Below are positions 41,401-54,700 of a DNA stretch of 64,000 nucleotides, piece after piece (positions within the stretch are counted from its first letter, which is position 1; each line of letters begins with the position of its first letter). Made by a program: the position numbers and the translations under genes. The notes under the pieces were generated by a model. It did no database searches and was not told the DNA's origin. It saw only the letters and a list, made by a program, of their open reading frames with translations. The DNA is taken from positions 12,955,512-13,019,511 of the forward strand of contig CM068313.1 in assembly GCA_034766995.1 (NCBI GenBank), given 5' to 3'. The DNA is from Acanthacorydalis orientalis (lineage: Eukaryota; Arthropoda; Insecta; Megaloptera; Corydalidae).

Positions 41401-44400
41401 GCATTTTTTTCTTCTAATCAAATACGTTTAATTATCAATTATTAATATTTATAACTTATAATATAGGAAAAACCAATGACGAGTAATCAACTATTGAACA
41501 CTTTTGACCCGAAAAAAAGTTGTGATTTTTAGGGACAGTGAAGGATTCATTTGTGAAAGTAAATTTATCCACAGTACCAAAAATATATTAAGTATTAAAA
41601 GGGAGAGCAGAGGTTAAGAAAAGTCATGTTATTTTTTATTTAGTATTTTAGTTCAATTCAATATTAAAATATAACTGAACTAAAATACTAAATAGGGGAA
41701 ACATGATTTTTCAATTTTTGCGAAGCATAAATTGACTCACCTATATATATACGACACAAATAATTTTATTCGACAAAATACCCCCAACACGGAAAGCCCT
41801 TTTTAAAGTAAATGTTTTCATATTTATGTTTTCCTGACAATAAAAAACTACAGAAAAATATGATGTTCTTAAGGGCTATATTCAAAAACTATTTTAGTAT
41901 GTTTTTCAAGAAAAGCTGAAACGAAAATTGTAGAAATACGAATCTTTTTTCATAACTCAAGTATAATACATTTTTTTTAAAGGTATGAATATGAAAATTT
42001 CCTGAAAATACTTTGTTCGATAAGAATCACAATCACGAAAGCCTGAAATATATTAGTATGTAATTGTACATGATTAGAAAATGAATGAATTTTTAGCGTT
42101 GTATTTGACTTCAGAAATACTTCATTTATTTATTAAATAGCTGTTCAAAATAATAAAAAACATAGACATTTATTTTTTTCCACTGTTTAACAGTTACACT
42201 GTAAACACTTTGATATTAAGTTTTCAGAATAAAAATCTGTTTTCCTTTTTAAGAATGTTCTCGCGAAATAACTTATATGGAATAAACTAAATGATTTTAA
42301 TAATGGAATTAAATGGGGAATTTATAATTATGTTTAATGTACATTATTAAACCCTGAGTAAAATAATTAATAAGTATTTATGTATGCAGGCATTACTATA
42401 CTAATGGGGTAGTGTTTTTTGTGGTAATAATATAAAATATGAAAAGAAGGTCAAAATAAAATGATATAATTTTTTTAAAAAAATCGATTTTCTCCTTTTC
42501 AAAAATTAGTCAATTAGATTTGAAATTATTAAAAGAACTGTACTCGGTAAAAGATTATATTTTAGGATTTAATGATAAGAAAGTGAAGTTGTTTTAAACT
42601 TTTACAGTTTTTAATCTATTTCGAGATTTTTTCTACATATTAAAATATGTCACGAGAAATGGCAGTGAAACGAGAAGATTTTAGTTACTTATACTAAAGA
42701 ATTTCAAACCATCAAATACAACACTGTGATGAGATTTTGTATAATAATTTCGACTAATGATTTATAAACCATAAAATTATATTTATGTTATTGAAAACTT
42801 AAAAGTCTGATCGAATATTGAAAAAAAATCTAGTTCTTAGCACGAGATCCCTGTAAATTAAACATTATTTAATTATCAAATCAAGAATCAGACAATTATC
42901 GTACGTTCTATATAAATTCTAATATATAAATATATATATCGAATAAGTCGAATCCAGAAAGAAAGAAACGAAAAACAGCTTATATAAATAAATTAAAAGA
43001 AAATTAAACTACAAAAATACACTTGATCGAACATGCTCAATATCAATTTTAATTGTTTACTATAACTATTCAATAAACTATTTAATGTATATCCATTTCA
43101 TATTTATTGTTTACGTTCGAAAAATCACAGAAATTCGTTATGTGCAATAATAATAATAATAATAAAATGACTAAATAATATATCTAGAGAGAACAATCAG
43201 ATTTCATTATTATATTCTACATGCAATGTTTTACTGAGATGTCGTATATTTATATATATACAGGATTATAGTGAATGAGACTAATTGAGAAAAAAGGATT
43301 TACTTACGAGACGTAAACATTGACGCAAAATACCGCCACTCGACATGTTCTTCTCAGCTTCCAACTCTCCGAAATTCAACGAGCTCGCGAAAATAAGTAC
43401 ATCGGCCATATTGACTAGTCTTTGAAGGAATGAGACGGCTACCTCGATAGGCATGCCTTGTGTCGGTTCGATCACATCGAGCTCACTCTGTAAAATACAT
43501 CATATGTAGAAATATCTTAATAATGTTGAGTTGGGGTGAAGGTATTTTCATAAATGAATTTTTCTCTCACACTAAAAATCGAAAATGATTTTTTAATCAA
43601 AAATATTCAGCAAATAATTATTGATCATTTTTAATTGTTGCTTAACTGCATTTCGAATGCGATGGCATCATTCTCATAGCGTTAAGGTACAGAAAAACTT
43701 AAGTTTTTAAATGAATGAATACAAGTTTATTGATCTTAGTATTATTGACATTATTTGAAATGAAATCTTGCTTCCATATATCCAAGCATTGGATTTAGAT
43801 AGGGGCAACACGGGTCACTGTTAAGGCAACTTTTGAATCGCGGCAAATTTTGATGAAACTATTTTAAAAATTCTTTATAAAATAGTAAAAAAGTAAATTA
43901 ATTAGTAGAAGATAAAATGTTATAAACTTTATATTCAAAAATGATGCATGTCTGTTAGATGAATTCATATTTATTAATTAGTCATATGGATTCGAAGTTA
44001 ATTGTGACAAAAATGGAATTATTTTCGGATCACAATACAAAATTTGTCTTTATGGTTAAATTCAGTTTCAAAAATTAAATTTTCTCTCACCGCACAAACC
44101 ATAAATATTTTTCTAAGATATCTAATAACTGGTAAGTAATAATTTTAGGTTGTTTATAACATACTTTCGACCGTACTCATAAATGATAAGTAATGTCTTT
44201 AAAAGGGTTTTAATTTTAATGAGTTCTACAAAAAATATTTAAAATAACACAGAACATTTTTAGTGCATACAAAAATAAACAAGAAATAGATACAACATGA
44301 AACAATTCTCGCTTGAGTACAGTGATATTCACGTGTTCTATCCAATAAAATGATTTAAAATAGTAATAGGAAAAATAAATAAACTGGCTAAACGAAAGGC

Positions 44401-45099
44401 CTGATAGTGATAAGTTAAACAAAGATATTTAGATATAAATATTTGAAACATACAAGAGATATTCAGTTTTAAAGATAGCATTGTTATTAAAAAGCGTATA
44501 AGAAACAACTAAAAAGATGAATAATCAATTATAGAATATTTCTGATCAGGAAACGATTTTTTGGTTAATTGGATGAGTTAAAAATCCATCACTAAATTGA
44601 ATTTTTGTTCTTGTTTTAAGTGTATATTCGGAACTTATTTGTTGTTTGTAAAAGAGTGAAAAAGTCATCTTTGAAAGTGAATATAATGATGTTATTTTCT
44701 TCTGGAAACAATATATAAACTATAACTTACGTTCGGCGAAGTTGCAGATGCAAGTAACGGTAAGAGACCTCCGCAGGCAATAATTAAGTTATCGGCAAGT
44801 TGCGAGATTAAATGGACGGTGTTAACGACGAAAATTGCATTCTCACTGCTGTTCACAAAATCGAGAACTGATTTCGTCGAATGACTCCTCCACACTTGAA
44901 TGTCTGTTTCGAGTGAAAATAATACATCGGAAAGTAGTCTTTGGTGAATGTATGACCATTTAAATTCTGGAATACGGAACGGCGGTCGTGTTGGACCAGG
45001 ACTGAACATGGGTCGGGTTGAAGACGATCCTGATTTTGGACGTTTGTTATCTAAACATTTTTATAAAATTCAACAAATTACTTTCAGAAAATAAAAATC

Positions 45100-45153
<54 letters not shown>

Positions 45154-48100
45154 GTTTTAAGAATGAAGCTTATATTTGATGAAAAACTATGGTTCTATGA
45201 CAAATGTTGCTTAGATTTACTTTCAGGAAGAAAATTAAATAATTTTCATATCCATTAATGTTATTGTTGTAACATAATGATTTTATTAACAAAATATTTT
45301 TAGTTAATATATAACAGAATTAAGCAAAAAATCAATTCGAATACTTTTATAAATAATAAATTTTAAAAGAAAACAAGCATAATTGCAAATATAATTAAGA
45401 GAATTAAATAACACCGCTATATATATTTAAATTAAGAGAAATATTCTATAAGAAAATTATTATCTTTTTTCACTGTAAATTTCATTAATTTGATTTTTAT
45501 TCGGATTTCGAATGTTTAAACACTATTGAATAATAAAATAAATACAGTGAAAAATTTAAAAGAACTACAATTTTTAATAGACAGTTTTGCTTGAATTTTA
45601 TTCTTTTTTTTTAAATAACAATCATTTAACTAAAGTGGTCAGTTTATTTTGAAATTACTCATAATACATTAGAAAAAAAATCGAGAATGTATGAAGACTA
45701 AAGAGCGTGATATAATCTAGTGCAGCGAACTGGAGTGACTTTTTTGTAGTATTTTCAACATCATTTATAGATGTAAGAGCTTACCGAATAAATTAGGATC
45801 GACTTGAGTTGACGTCGATGCGCTCCTTGGTCTCTTCTGTGGTGACGAACGGTATTGCACATTGACCGGCCGTTCTTCTTCCGATAGAACACAATCGGCA
45901 ACTTCAACCGAATTGACTGGTAAACTGACGCGTCGTTTCGCCTCGACAGCTTTATCATCGGCATTGGCATCATCGTCTGAATTCGATCCGACGACGGTGT
46001 TGACGTCGACGCCGTTCAAACCGTCGTCAGCGTTCTGCAAGCAGTTCTGATCGCATATCGTCGAAATCGTCGGTATATTCTCTAATCTTGCGTGCACGTC
46101 TTCATCGTCATCGCACTTTGTATTCTCTACAGGAATGTCCGAATTTAAATCTACGCGACTAGTATAGACATTGGACGGCTCTAACTTATCATCTAGAAAA
46201 GCACTATTGTTATCGACACTTGGCACAATGACATCTCCTTCTTCGACGGAAACCGGCCCGGGTTCGGTTATCCCCTCGACGGATTCCTCGATCACGTTCG
46301 TGTTCTCGTCGATTTTCCTATCGACGACTTTCGATCCGCTTTCAGTTTCGACATTAACCGACAATTCGTTTTCTATCGAATTGTCTTTATCGGTCAATGT
46401 GTTCACATTTATCCGGTCGTTGTAATCGCACGACAAACCGATGTTCAACGTTTCATTCCCATCGTTCGAACGTTCATTATCATTTGGTTGCTCTTTCTCC
46501 TCGACTAAATTATTATCCACTAATTCACTGTCACTGACACGGTTAGTTATATTTATCGGATCGTTATCATAATTCAAACGCTCAATATCGTCACTGAGAG
46601 AATCTTTATCTTTGACATCATTGCTTTCATCTAAACTTTCTTCTCCGGTACGAACGTTGCCTTCTTCGTCACTTCGACAGTTATCATTCGACATATCGTT
46701 ATCAAGGTCTGTCACGTTCTGATCCTCGAGTGAAACGTGACAATCCTCGAGCGATTCGTTATCTTTCTTCTCCGCAGCTGCTTCAGTGTTATCCGTAGGT
46801 GTCAAATAAGGCTCCGATACGTCACTGTCGCCTATTTCTTTCTCGGACGTGCCTGTTTCTAAAACGAGACATTCCAAATCCCTTTTCGGCTCCATTTCTA
46901 CGCTCACTTCGGTGACCGCGGCATCGAGTCTTTCGATAGGAGACGACGTCGAGGTATCAGAACGCTCGTCAAGTATGTCTATTTTCTTATCAACATTATT
47001 GACGACCTCGTTGACAGCGAATACAATTTCTTCATCTTGAATCACCGGAGATACAGTTCCAGGTGTCGCAACAGTAGTCGGTTCGACACCATCGAGTAAT
47101 TTCTCCGATTTCGCGAGGATCTCTCGAACGATCTCGTCGACGACTTCACTTTTTTCGTCTTTTTCATCGAATGTATCGTACACGCTACGTACATCGTCAA
47201 CATCTCGGTCTGACGTCGATGTCGAGAAGTCCTGCGTTGGTATCTTATGGATATCGTTACTTAAATCACTAGTACGGGACTCCAGAGAAATTACTTCGCT
47301 GTCATCGTGCGCGTTTGATGACAGATCGGTACTTTTAGGAGCACAGTTTACAGGACTCTCTTCGCCCGGGCAGTAGCCTATATCACAATCACAGACTGAG
47401 TGTGTGACGTCGTCCTGTTTTTCCGATTCGATGCTTCTGAGAGCGACGTTGGTCTGACTCCATTGGGACGTGCCTTTCTGATAACCATTCGCGATCGGCG
47501 GATGCTGTGGTATCTGCTCGTGCTGTTGATGTTGTTCCCAACCAGATATCGTACTGATAGGATGCTGTTGTCTCACTGCAGGATCTGTGATATTATCAGC
47601 CCTCTGTCTTTCATAATGTTCATACATTTGTGCGAACTGGAGTTTAAATTCTTCATAAGAAACCTAAAAAAATCAAATACAATAAACGAAAAAAGTCTTT
47701 ATTAATAGAAAAAAAATACGCAGGTTAAAATATAAAATAAAAAGAGAGAGAACAAAAATTCTCACCTTTGAGTGAACAATTGCAAGAGTATCGACCCAAA
47801 CTCTCCAGCCACCATATTCGTGTTTGATTGCATGATGGAGTAACATTCTGAACAGTGAGTAGACCATATCAGAGATTTTTTGCTCTTCTGTATTTTTCGG
47901 ATGAATGTATGCGAGTGCGATAAGCCATTCTTGCCAAACGGACATTTGTAAAACGGTACGACGATTTTCGCGATTGTTATTACACAGTAATGTCATATCA
48001 GATAAGAAAAGTTTTTTGACTTCGAGTAACTGTTCGTTTTGTTTCGATTGACGTATGAGAGTAGCTACGACTTTTAGGATCACTAAAATAAAACGATATC

Positions 48101-48633
48101 ATATTTTCATTTTATGAATAGAAAAGTAGAATGGAGAAGAATAATTCGATCTTACTTGGATTTTCTAATCGAAAATGTGACTCCGGTTCAGGATGCTTCG
48201 TATATAAAATCTGTTGGCTGATGTGTTCGGTCATGATTTCGTATAAAACATTGTATGTGGGCAAAGAAAGAGTTTCTTCATTGAGTAAGAGACGCTCCGC
48301 TAACAACGTGTAGAGGTTATGTGGACTCATTACATCGTATTTTCTTCTATAATAAAATATCAAATTATACTTGGTTATCGTTTTTCTTACATCTGAAGAT
48401 TTTTTCCCGATTAAGTACATTTTTAAAACTTACTTATGAGTACTACGGCTGAGAAAGAAACCTAATAATTTTAATGCTTGTAATCGAATAAGTTGACTTT
48501 CCGCAGCGAGAAGTTTGAATATAGTTCTAACACCATGTTTGATGTCGAACGCTGGTACCATGGATGCAGGATGTTCGGACATTAATGATATTAACATTTG
48601 AAGAACGTCATGAAGATTTTCGTCCTATTATAA

Positions 48634-48705
<72 letters not shown>

Positions 48706-51700
48706 ATGTTTTTTTGACTTTACCTCATGCATAGTTGTTAAATAATTAAGAATACTTTGAAGTTCATCGTCTTTCACACCATTCCCAATCATAATGAGTT
48801 GTTTTAAGAAGAGAAGAATATAAGCACGTATCGAAAGAATGTCTTTTTGGGCAGGTCTCGGGCCATCTAAAAAATATTTAAAAATGCACTCACTAAAATC
48901 TATTTTCAAAATTAACAGCCAATAAGTATTGTAAAAATCAAACATTACTTTCGGTCTATTTCAGTTTTGTTGTATTAACGGACATTCTGTTTTATGTTCA
49001 AGTTATTTTCGGACATTATTAAATTCCAAATTCATTTAAGATTTTATTTTTATATCATTAATTACTCGCATTTTTTAGCTGATGCATATAAATTCAAGGA
49101 GGATTATAATAGTTATCAAATAACAAGAGAATAATCATATAAGTCATAGTGTAAAATATACGTTTTTGTATTATTTATTTGTGTTTTTTTTTTTAATCTT
49201 TAAAGGTCGTTATATAAACAATAATACAAAGAAACGCAAATAAGAAAACGTTTCTAAGAATGTAATGGATATTGTAGATAAAGAAAACACATTGTAATTT
49301 AATGAATCATTATAAACACATTTACATATTAGACTTGTTTACATTAATAAATGGTGATACTCAATGTATTTGATCCCTAAACTATACGTGAGGTCAAAGT
49401 GACCCCAACAATTCGTGTGTTTCGTATGATTCATACAATTTAAGGCTTAATTATCGAAAAGAACCATAATAAAAGTTTGATCAAAAAACTTCAAGTTTAA
49501 ACTTTTGAAATCAATTACGACTTCTTCCACTAATAGTAATTAAATTTAATAGTTAACGGAAAAGTTTATACTTATTGTGTAGCACATACCGAGTCCTTTT
49601 GGCGTGATGCCGCTCTTAGCGCGTGGATTTGCGACCCAATAGTAGTACTTCAACGTGTGCACGGTCTGTAAAACGGTCGATACGCGCCTCACGTTCGAAT
49701 AAATCTGCGTATCGGATAGGAACTCGGTCGCTAGGTACGAGTAGAGTCGCGATTGAACGGGTGCCGGAGTGTAAATCCACAGTGCCGGGTTGAAGAGAAC
49801 GTGGTCGAGCAGCTGCCATGTCAGGAACGAGAAGCAAAACAACTGCATCACAATTGATCGACCTGTTCTTTGTACTTACCGACCACACAATTTATATATC
49901 ATTATTGTGTGTATATGAGACCATTATTGTATAATATAAATGTAATGAATAAATCAATGAGGGCATGCGATTAAAGAGTAGAAAATAGTTAATAGACTCT
50001 CACTAAGCGAAAAAAGAAAGAAGAAAACTTATAGAGACGACACAAACATGCTTTGATACATTAACAATTTAAAGAATTACGGTTTAAATAATGTTCACTT
50101 TTATGCAATAAAACGCAATTAGTTACTAAGTAAAAAAAATAATCGACATAATGTTCATAGCATGTTGGAAATATTAACTGCGAACGACCATTGAATTTAT
50201 ACAGTTTCAAAAAGAAAATACAAATAATATAGATAAAAGTATTAAAATCATGTAATACTTAGTATATAAAATATCATTGTATAAAGAATGTTCAAATTGC
50301 CTCTGTTTTATTTTCTTAATAATCTAACAGACGACGTAGATTATCAAGAAGGCTTACGAATTATATACGTAATATACTTCATACAACTAAATATATTTGG
50401 TTACCATAGCAACCAACGTGCATGAAAAACAAGAAGGCGTCCATGGATGTTTTTGTTTTATTATATCAATAATTAATTTCTTCTAAATGTGAAAGTATTC
50501 AATATTCATCAAAAATATCGAATATAGGATGGGGAAGTTTACCTGTAGCAGTTTTTAATGTGTAAATGGAGGTGCTAAGATATAATAATGCAAATAATTA
50601 AAGAACAGTTATATAAAAACTTGATTTAAATGTATAAATCACAGCTATCAAATATACAAATTTGTCAATTTTAAGAAAGATAACTTTTATATAAAAGAAG
50701 TTCAATTGTAAATTAGTTCTGGATCGTGAATTACAGTAACTGGCGTTGAATTCATGAAATAATAATGATGAAGATTGGAGAAATGTGGCGTACTCCAGGA
50801 CAGTTAAGATTGAAACAAAGAGAGGTACAAATTCAAATTTCAACATTTGTATTTTATTTTAACGATTTTAGTGAACAAATGATATTGATAGTTGTGCTGA
50901 TCAATTCTTAAGAAATTAGTTTGCCATTTTATTTATGAACGAAAATGTTATAAGTATGAAGTAAAAATACCAAGAAATCTATATTAAAAATAAAAATCAT
51001 GAAATCTGTACTTATGGAAATGGAAATCTAAAAAACTTGAATAATCATATATATATAGAATGATTTATTATTTGTCAGTGAATTTACTTGTCTATAAATA
51101 AAGCGAATAGTGAGTATAATTAGTCAGTTATTAACAGTAAATGAGAATAAGAATGAATACAATGACAATTTAAGTAGCATATTTTATTTAATTTTCTTTA
51201 AAAATCATGGATTTTGGCTACTTGTTATTATCTGTTTAGATATTTAAACAGTATTTTGGAGATTAGAAATGCAAGATGAACGATGAGTAAAAATGGCTTC
51301 AAAAGCTGTGTTATACCATGTACATATTAAAATTGGAATATAAAAATGATGGAAAAAACAGGTACGTTTAGAGAGAGAGAGACGTAAATTTGAAAATTAA
51401 TTCAAATAGTATTATCTTCTTTTTAATTCCAATTAATTATTTAAAGAAAATACATTTTAGAGTAAATTTGAACATCCATCATATTTACAATGAATTAATA
51501 TTTAATATAGAAAAATAGGTTATAAGGTAATGAAAGATTAAAACAGTAATATAGTTCATATATGTTGATATGAAAGAATATTAACAAAGTGTAGAAATAT
51601 ATTCATTTTCGAATATATTTATGAGAACAAAGATAATATAAGAGACTGAACAGATATCTGATAAATAATCGTCTTAATTAAATTTGAAATATTTTTTACA

Positions 51701-54700
51701 CCAATACAGCAATAAAACTAAAAAGGTTATTTATAAAATAACAAACTGCAAGTTTATTTTTGATTTAGTTAAAAAAAAATTAGTCACTCGAAAGAATGTG
51801 AAATGTCGCTTATTAAATGTAAAAACAATAATCAAAAGTATTAAAAGTAATTAAAGGATATACAAGCAATTTAACAGACTAATACGATTATTTTTATTAT
51901 ATATTCAAGCAGAATATCATTTTTATTTACATACATATTCGTATATATATATTTCTAATATACACATATATTTATATATAAAGCATTATATTAAAATTCG
52001 CAAGAAGAAAAATATGCCTTTAATATTAACTTATGAAGAAATAATATATGAACGAATCAATGAAAGAATGAATAATATCTATAAAATATTTCATTTTCTG
52101 TTTGTGAAAATTACAAATATACATTTAAAAATAGTAACATAAATTAATAGTTAATTAAAAAAAAGGAATCTTTATTTTTTAAAAAAATATAATTAAAACG
52201 AGTAAGAAATTATTTTTGTAGTAATTTACATTGCGTTTGCTTTTAAAATATTTCTCAATTCGGTACAAGAAACAAACAAAACTGTCTCATTAGATAAACT
52301 AAACAGTTAGATTATAGACATTCTTGTTAACTGATGAAATTAGTATTATATTTTAATTTGAATAACATTTATTTCTTTTAATATATTTTTGTACGATTAA
52401 AATTTTGTTATGATCTTTAAGTTGTAAATCAATAATGTATATACATATATTTATTAAAATTTGTGTAAATTTACTGAAGACGACATTATTAGATTGTAAT
52501 GTAAAATGAAATGATAATATATGACATGTATGTATAAATGCAAACTAAAGATGATTCATATAAAAAATTCTCAAATGAAACGAAACCATGCGAATATATC
52601 GAAAACATATTTCTATATCTTACACTTCGATTCCATCCGAGCTAAAAAATCAATTATAAAATCGAAAAAACCGGACCTATACGTCATTCAATCTGTTCGG
52701 TCCGACATAACTGAAGACTTGCGGGTCTAACTCGTCACCAAGAACAATCAGTAATAACTAATCGGACAGTAGGTTAGTCGCAACTACCAGAAATGTTTAA
52801 AAAACGCTATCGAAGAGGATGAAAGAAAGTCTCTACGACATACAAGACAGAGCTGATACTCACCTGCTTAAGGAGTAATTCGCTGTTGGCACTGATGCAA
52901 GTAACTAGGTACTTCGTGAGATTGAGAAATGAACCGAGGACCTCGAGCGTGAGGTGATCGCGCGACGAACGCTGAAGCATGAAACTGATGACGAGGAAAC
53001 CGCGGTTCTGGATCATATGCTGTTGGACCGTCTGCGACGTTTCAACGAGCTCGCATATGAAGCCGAGAAGTTTTGAGCTGGAATAATAAGAGAAGTCACT
53101 TCTAAGAACATCTCAACAGTTTAACTTTTTTCACATCATGCTTTTATCGGTGGTAATGGATTTTTGAAAATATTAATACGTATATACTTTTCACTAGATA
53201 AATTAATATGTCTTAAAAATAAACTTCAATAAAGCTACAAATATTCGTTATTAAAAATTTATGGACAGAATAAATAAATACTGAATAATCGCATGAAAAT
53301 TAAAAATTTCTTACAATATAGTTTTGATACTGTGGCCAAATTCAGTTTCATAAATAATTTTTTCACTCTCCAAAATTGTTATCAGAAATATTCAATAATT
53401 GATATCATTTCATTTTTGAATATATTTCATGAGCATTTTGACATTAATTCCATCATTACTAAGGCACAGAAAAATTTGAAAAATCACTATACAAATTTGT
53501 ATGTACCTTGTACTTTGAGGATGATGGCATCGTGCATAAGGAATAATCAAAATGATCAATAATCAATTATTGAAGTTTTTCATCAGGAAAAAAATTATGG
53601 TCTGTTGGGGAATAAAAAAAATATTCGAAAGTCAATTTTTCTAATCATTTTTTAATTTTAATGATTTTTTCAATGTCTCATTCAAAAAGAACCCAACCAG
53701 ACTAAAAATAAAATAATCAAGTTGCAAATTCGGTAACTAGAATAATCACTTTCAGATCATAGATTTTTCAGTGTTCTACTTGATGTGATTAACGTTCTTC
53801 ATTTTGAAGATATATATCGATAGTACATTTTTGAATATTAATGGATAAAACTGTTCATTACTAACATATTTTTGTACGTTATCACTTTGAAGAATAGAAT
53901 CGCTATCGAAATGCGCATAAGCAACAATCAAAAATGATTAATAATTATTTATGTACATGTAGATTTAGTATTTTAAAACACACATATTTAGAATGTTTTC
54001 ATAATTATAAAACAGTACTTTATATTAAATCTTTTTTTGATAAATAGCGAAGGTATAAACAATATTTTTTAAAAAAGATAAATATACCAAATTAATAAAA
54101 CTTTGAGATTCTCAAATAATTCTATTAATTGAATTAATATCCACTTACCATAATGTGGGATCCCGTTTGGTTTCTGAGGCATTGGGACTGTCGTAAGGCA
54201 TGTCTAGTTGAGAAAATAGCGGAAATAACACCTGAATTCCACCGATTGAATTTAATGTACTATGGATGGAATGAGTTATCACTGCTTTTACATCCTGTAA
54301 ACACAAATAGATATATTCAGCTTATATTCAAAACCAACAAGTTTCAATTAATTGTGTGAAGATTACAAAAAGGTTGTTTTTTTTTTTAAAAAAATAAAAA
54401 TATTAAACAAGAAATAAAAACTATTATAAAATTTGTTTTCTCTATGCGAACGTTTGAAAATTCAACAATAGGAAAGAATTACTAAGTAAACATTAATTAC
54501 GTAAATTAACTGCACTATCTACATTTGTTGTAGTTATTTTAACTACCTACCTAGACTATAAATTAAATATGGCTAGTGGTAATTCAATTAAAAAATGTAC
54601 ACTTACTTGAAGCATAAGAGCGTGAGGAGTATGGACGAAATAAGAAATATTTCCCTTGGGTGCAGATTGCAAACAAAGTTGACTGTCCGTGGCAACAGGG

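Larger units (their letters stand above)
39671..43307. other. 3.6-kb intron of rg
   Basis: AT-rich. Contains interrupted (TA)n blocks (39873-39922), a single fold-back arm (41477-41570) and a 19-bp perfect hairpin (41637-41694). No gene seen. Confidence 0.7.

Noticed and set aside
45862..47040. Serine/threonine-rich plus-strand frames
   Set aside because: Antisense shadows of the acidic exon 14.
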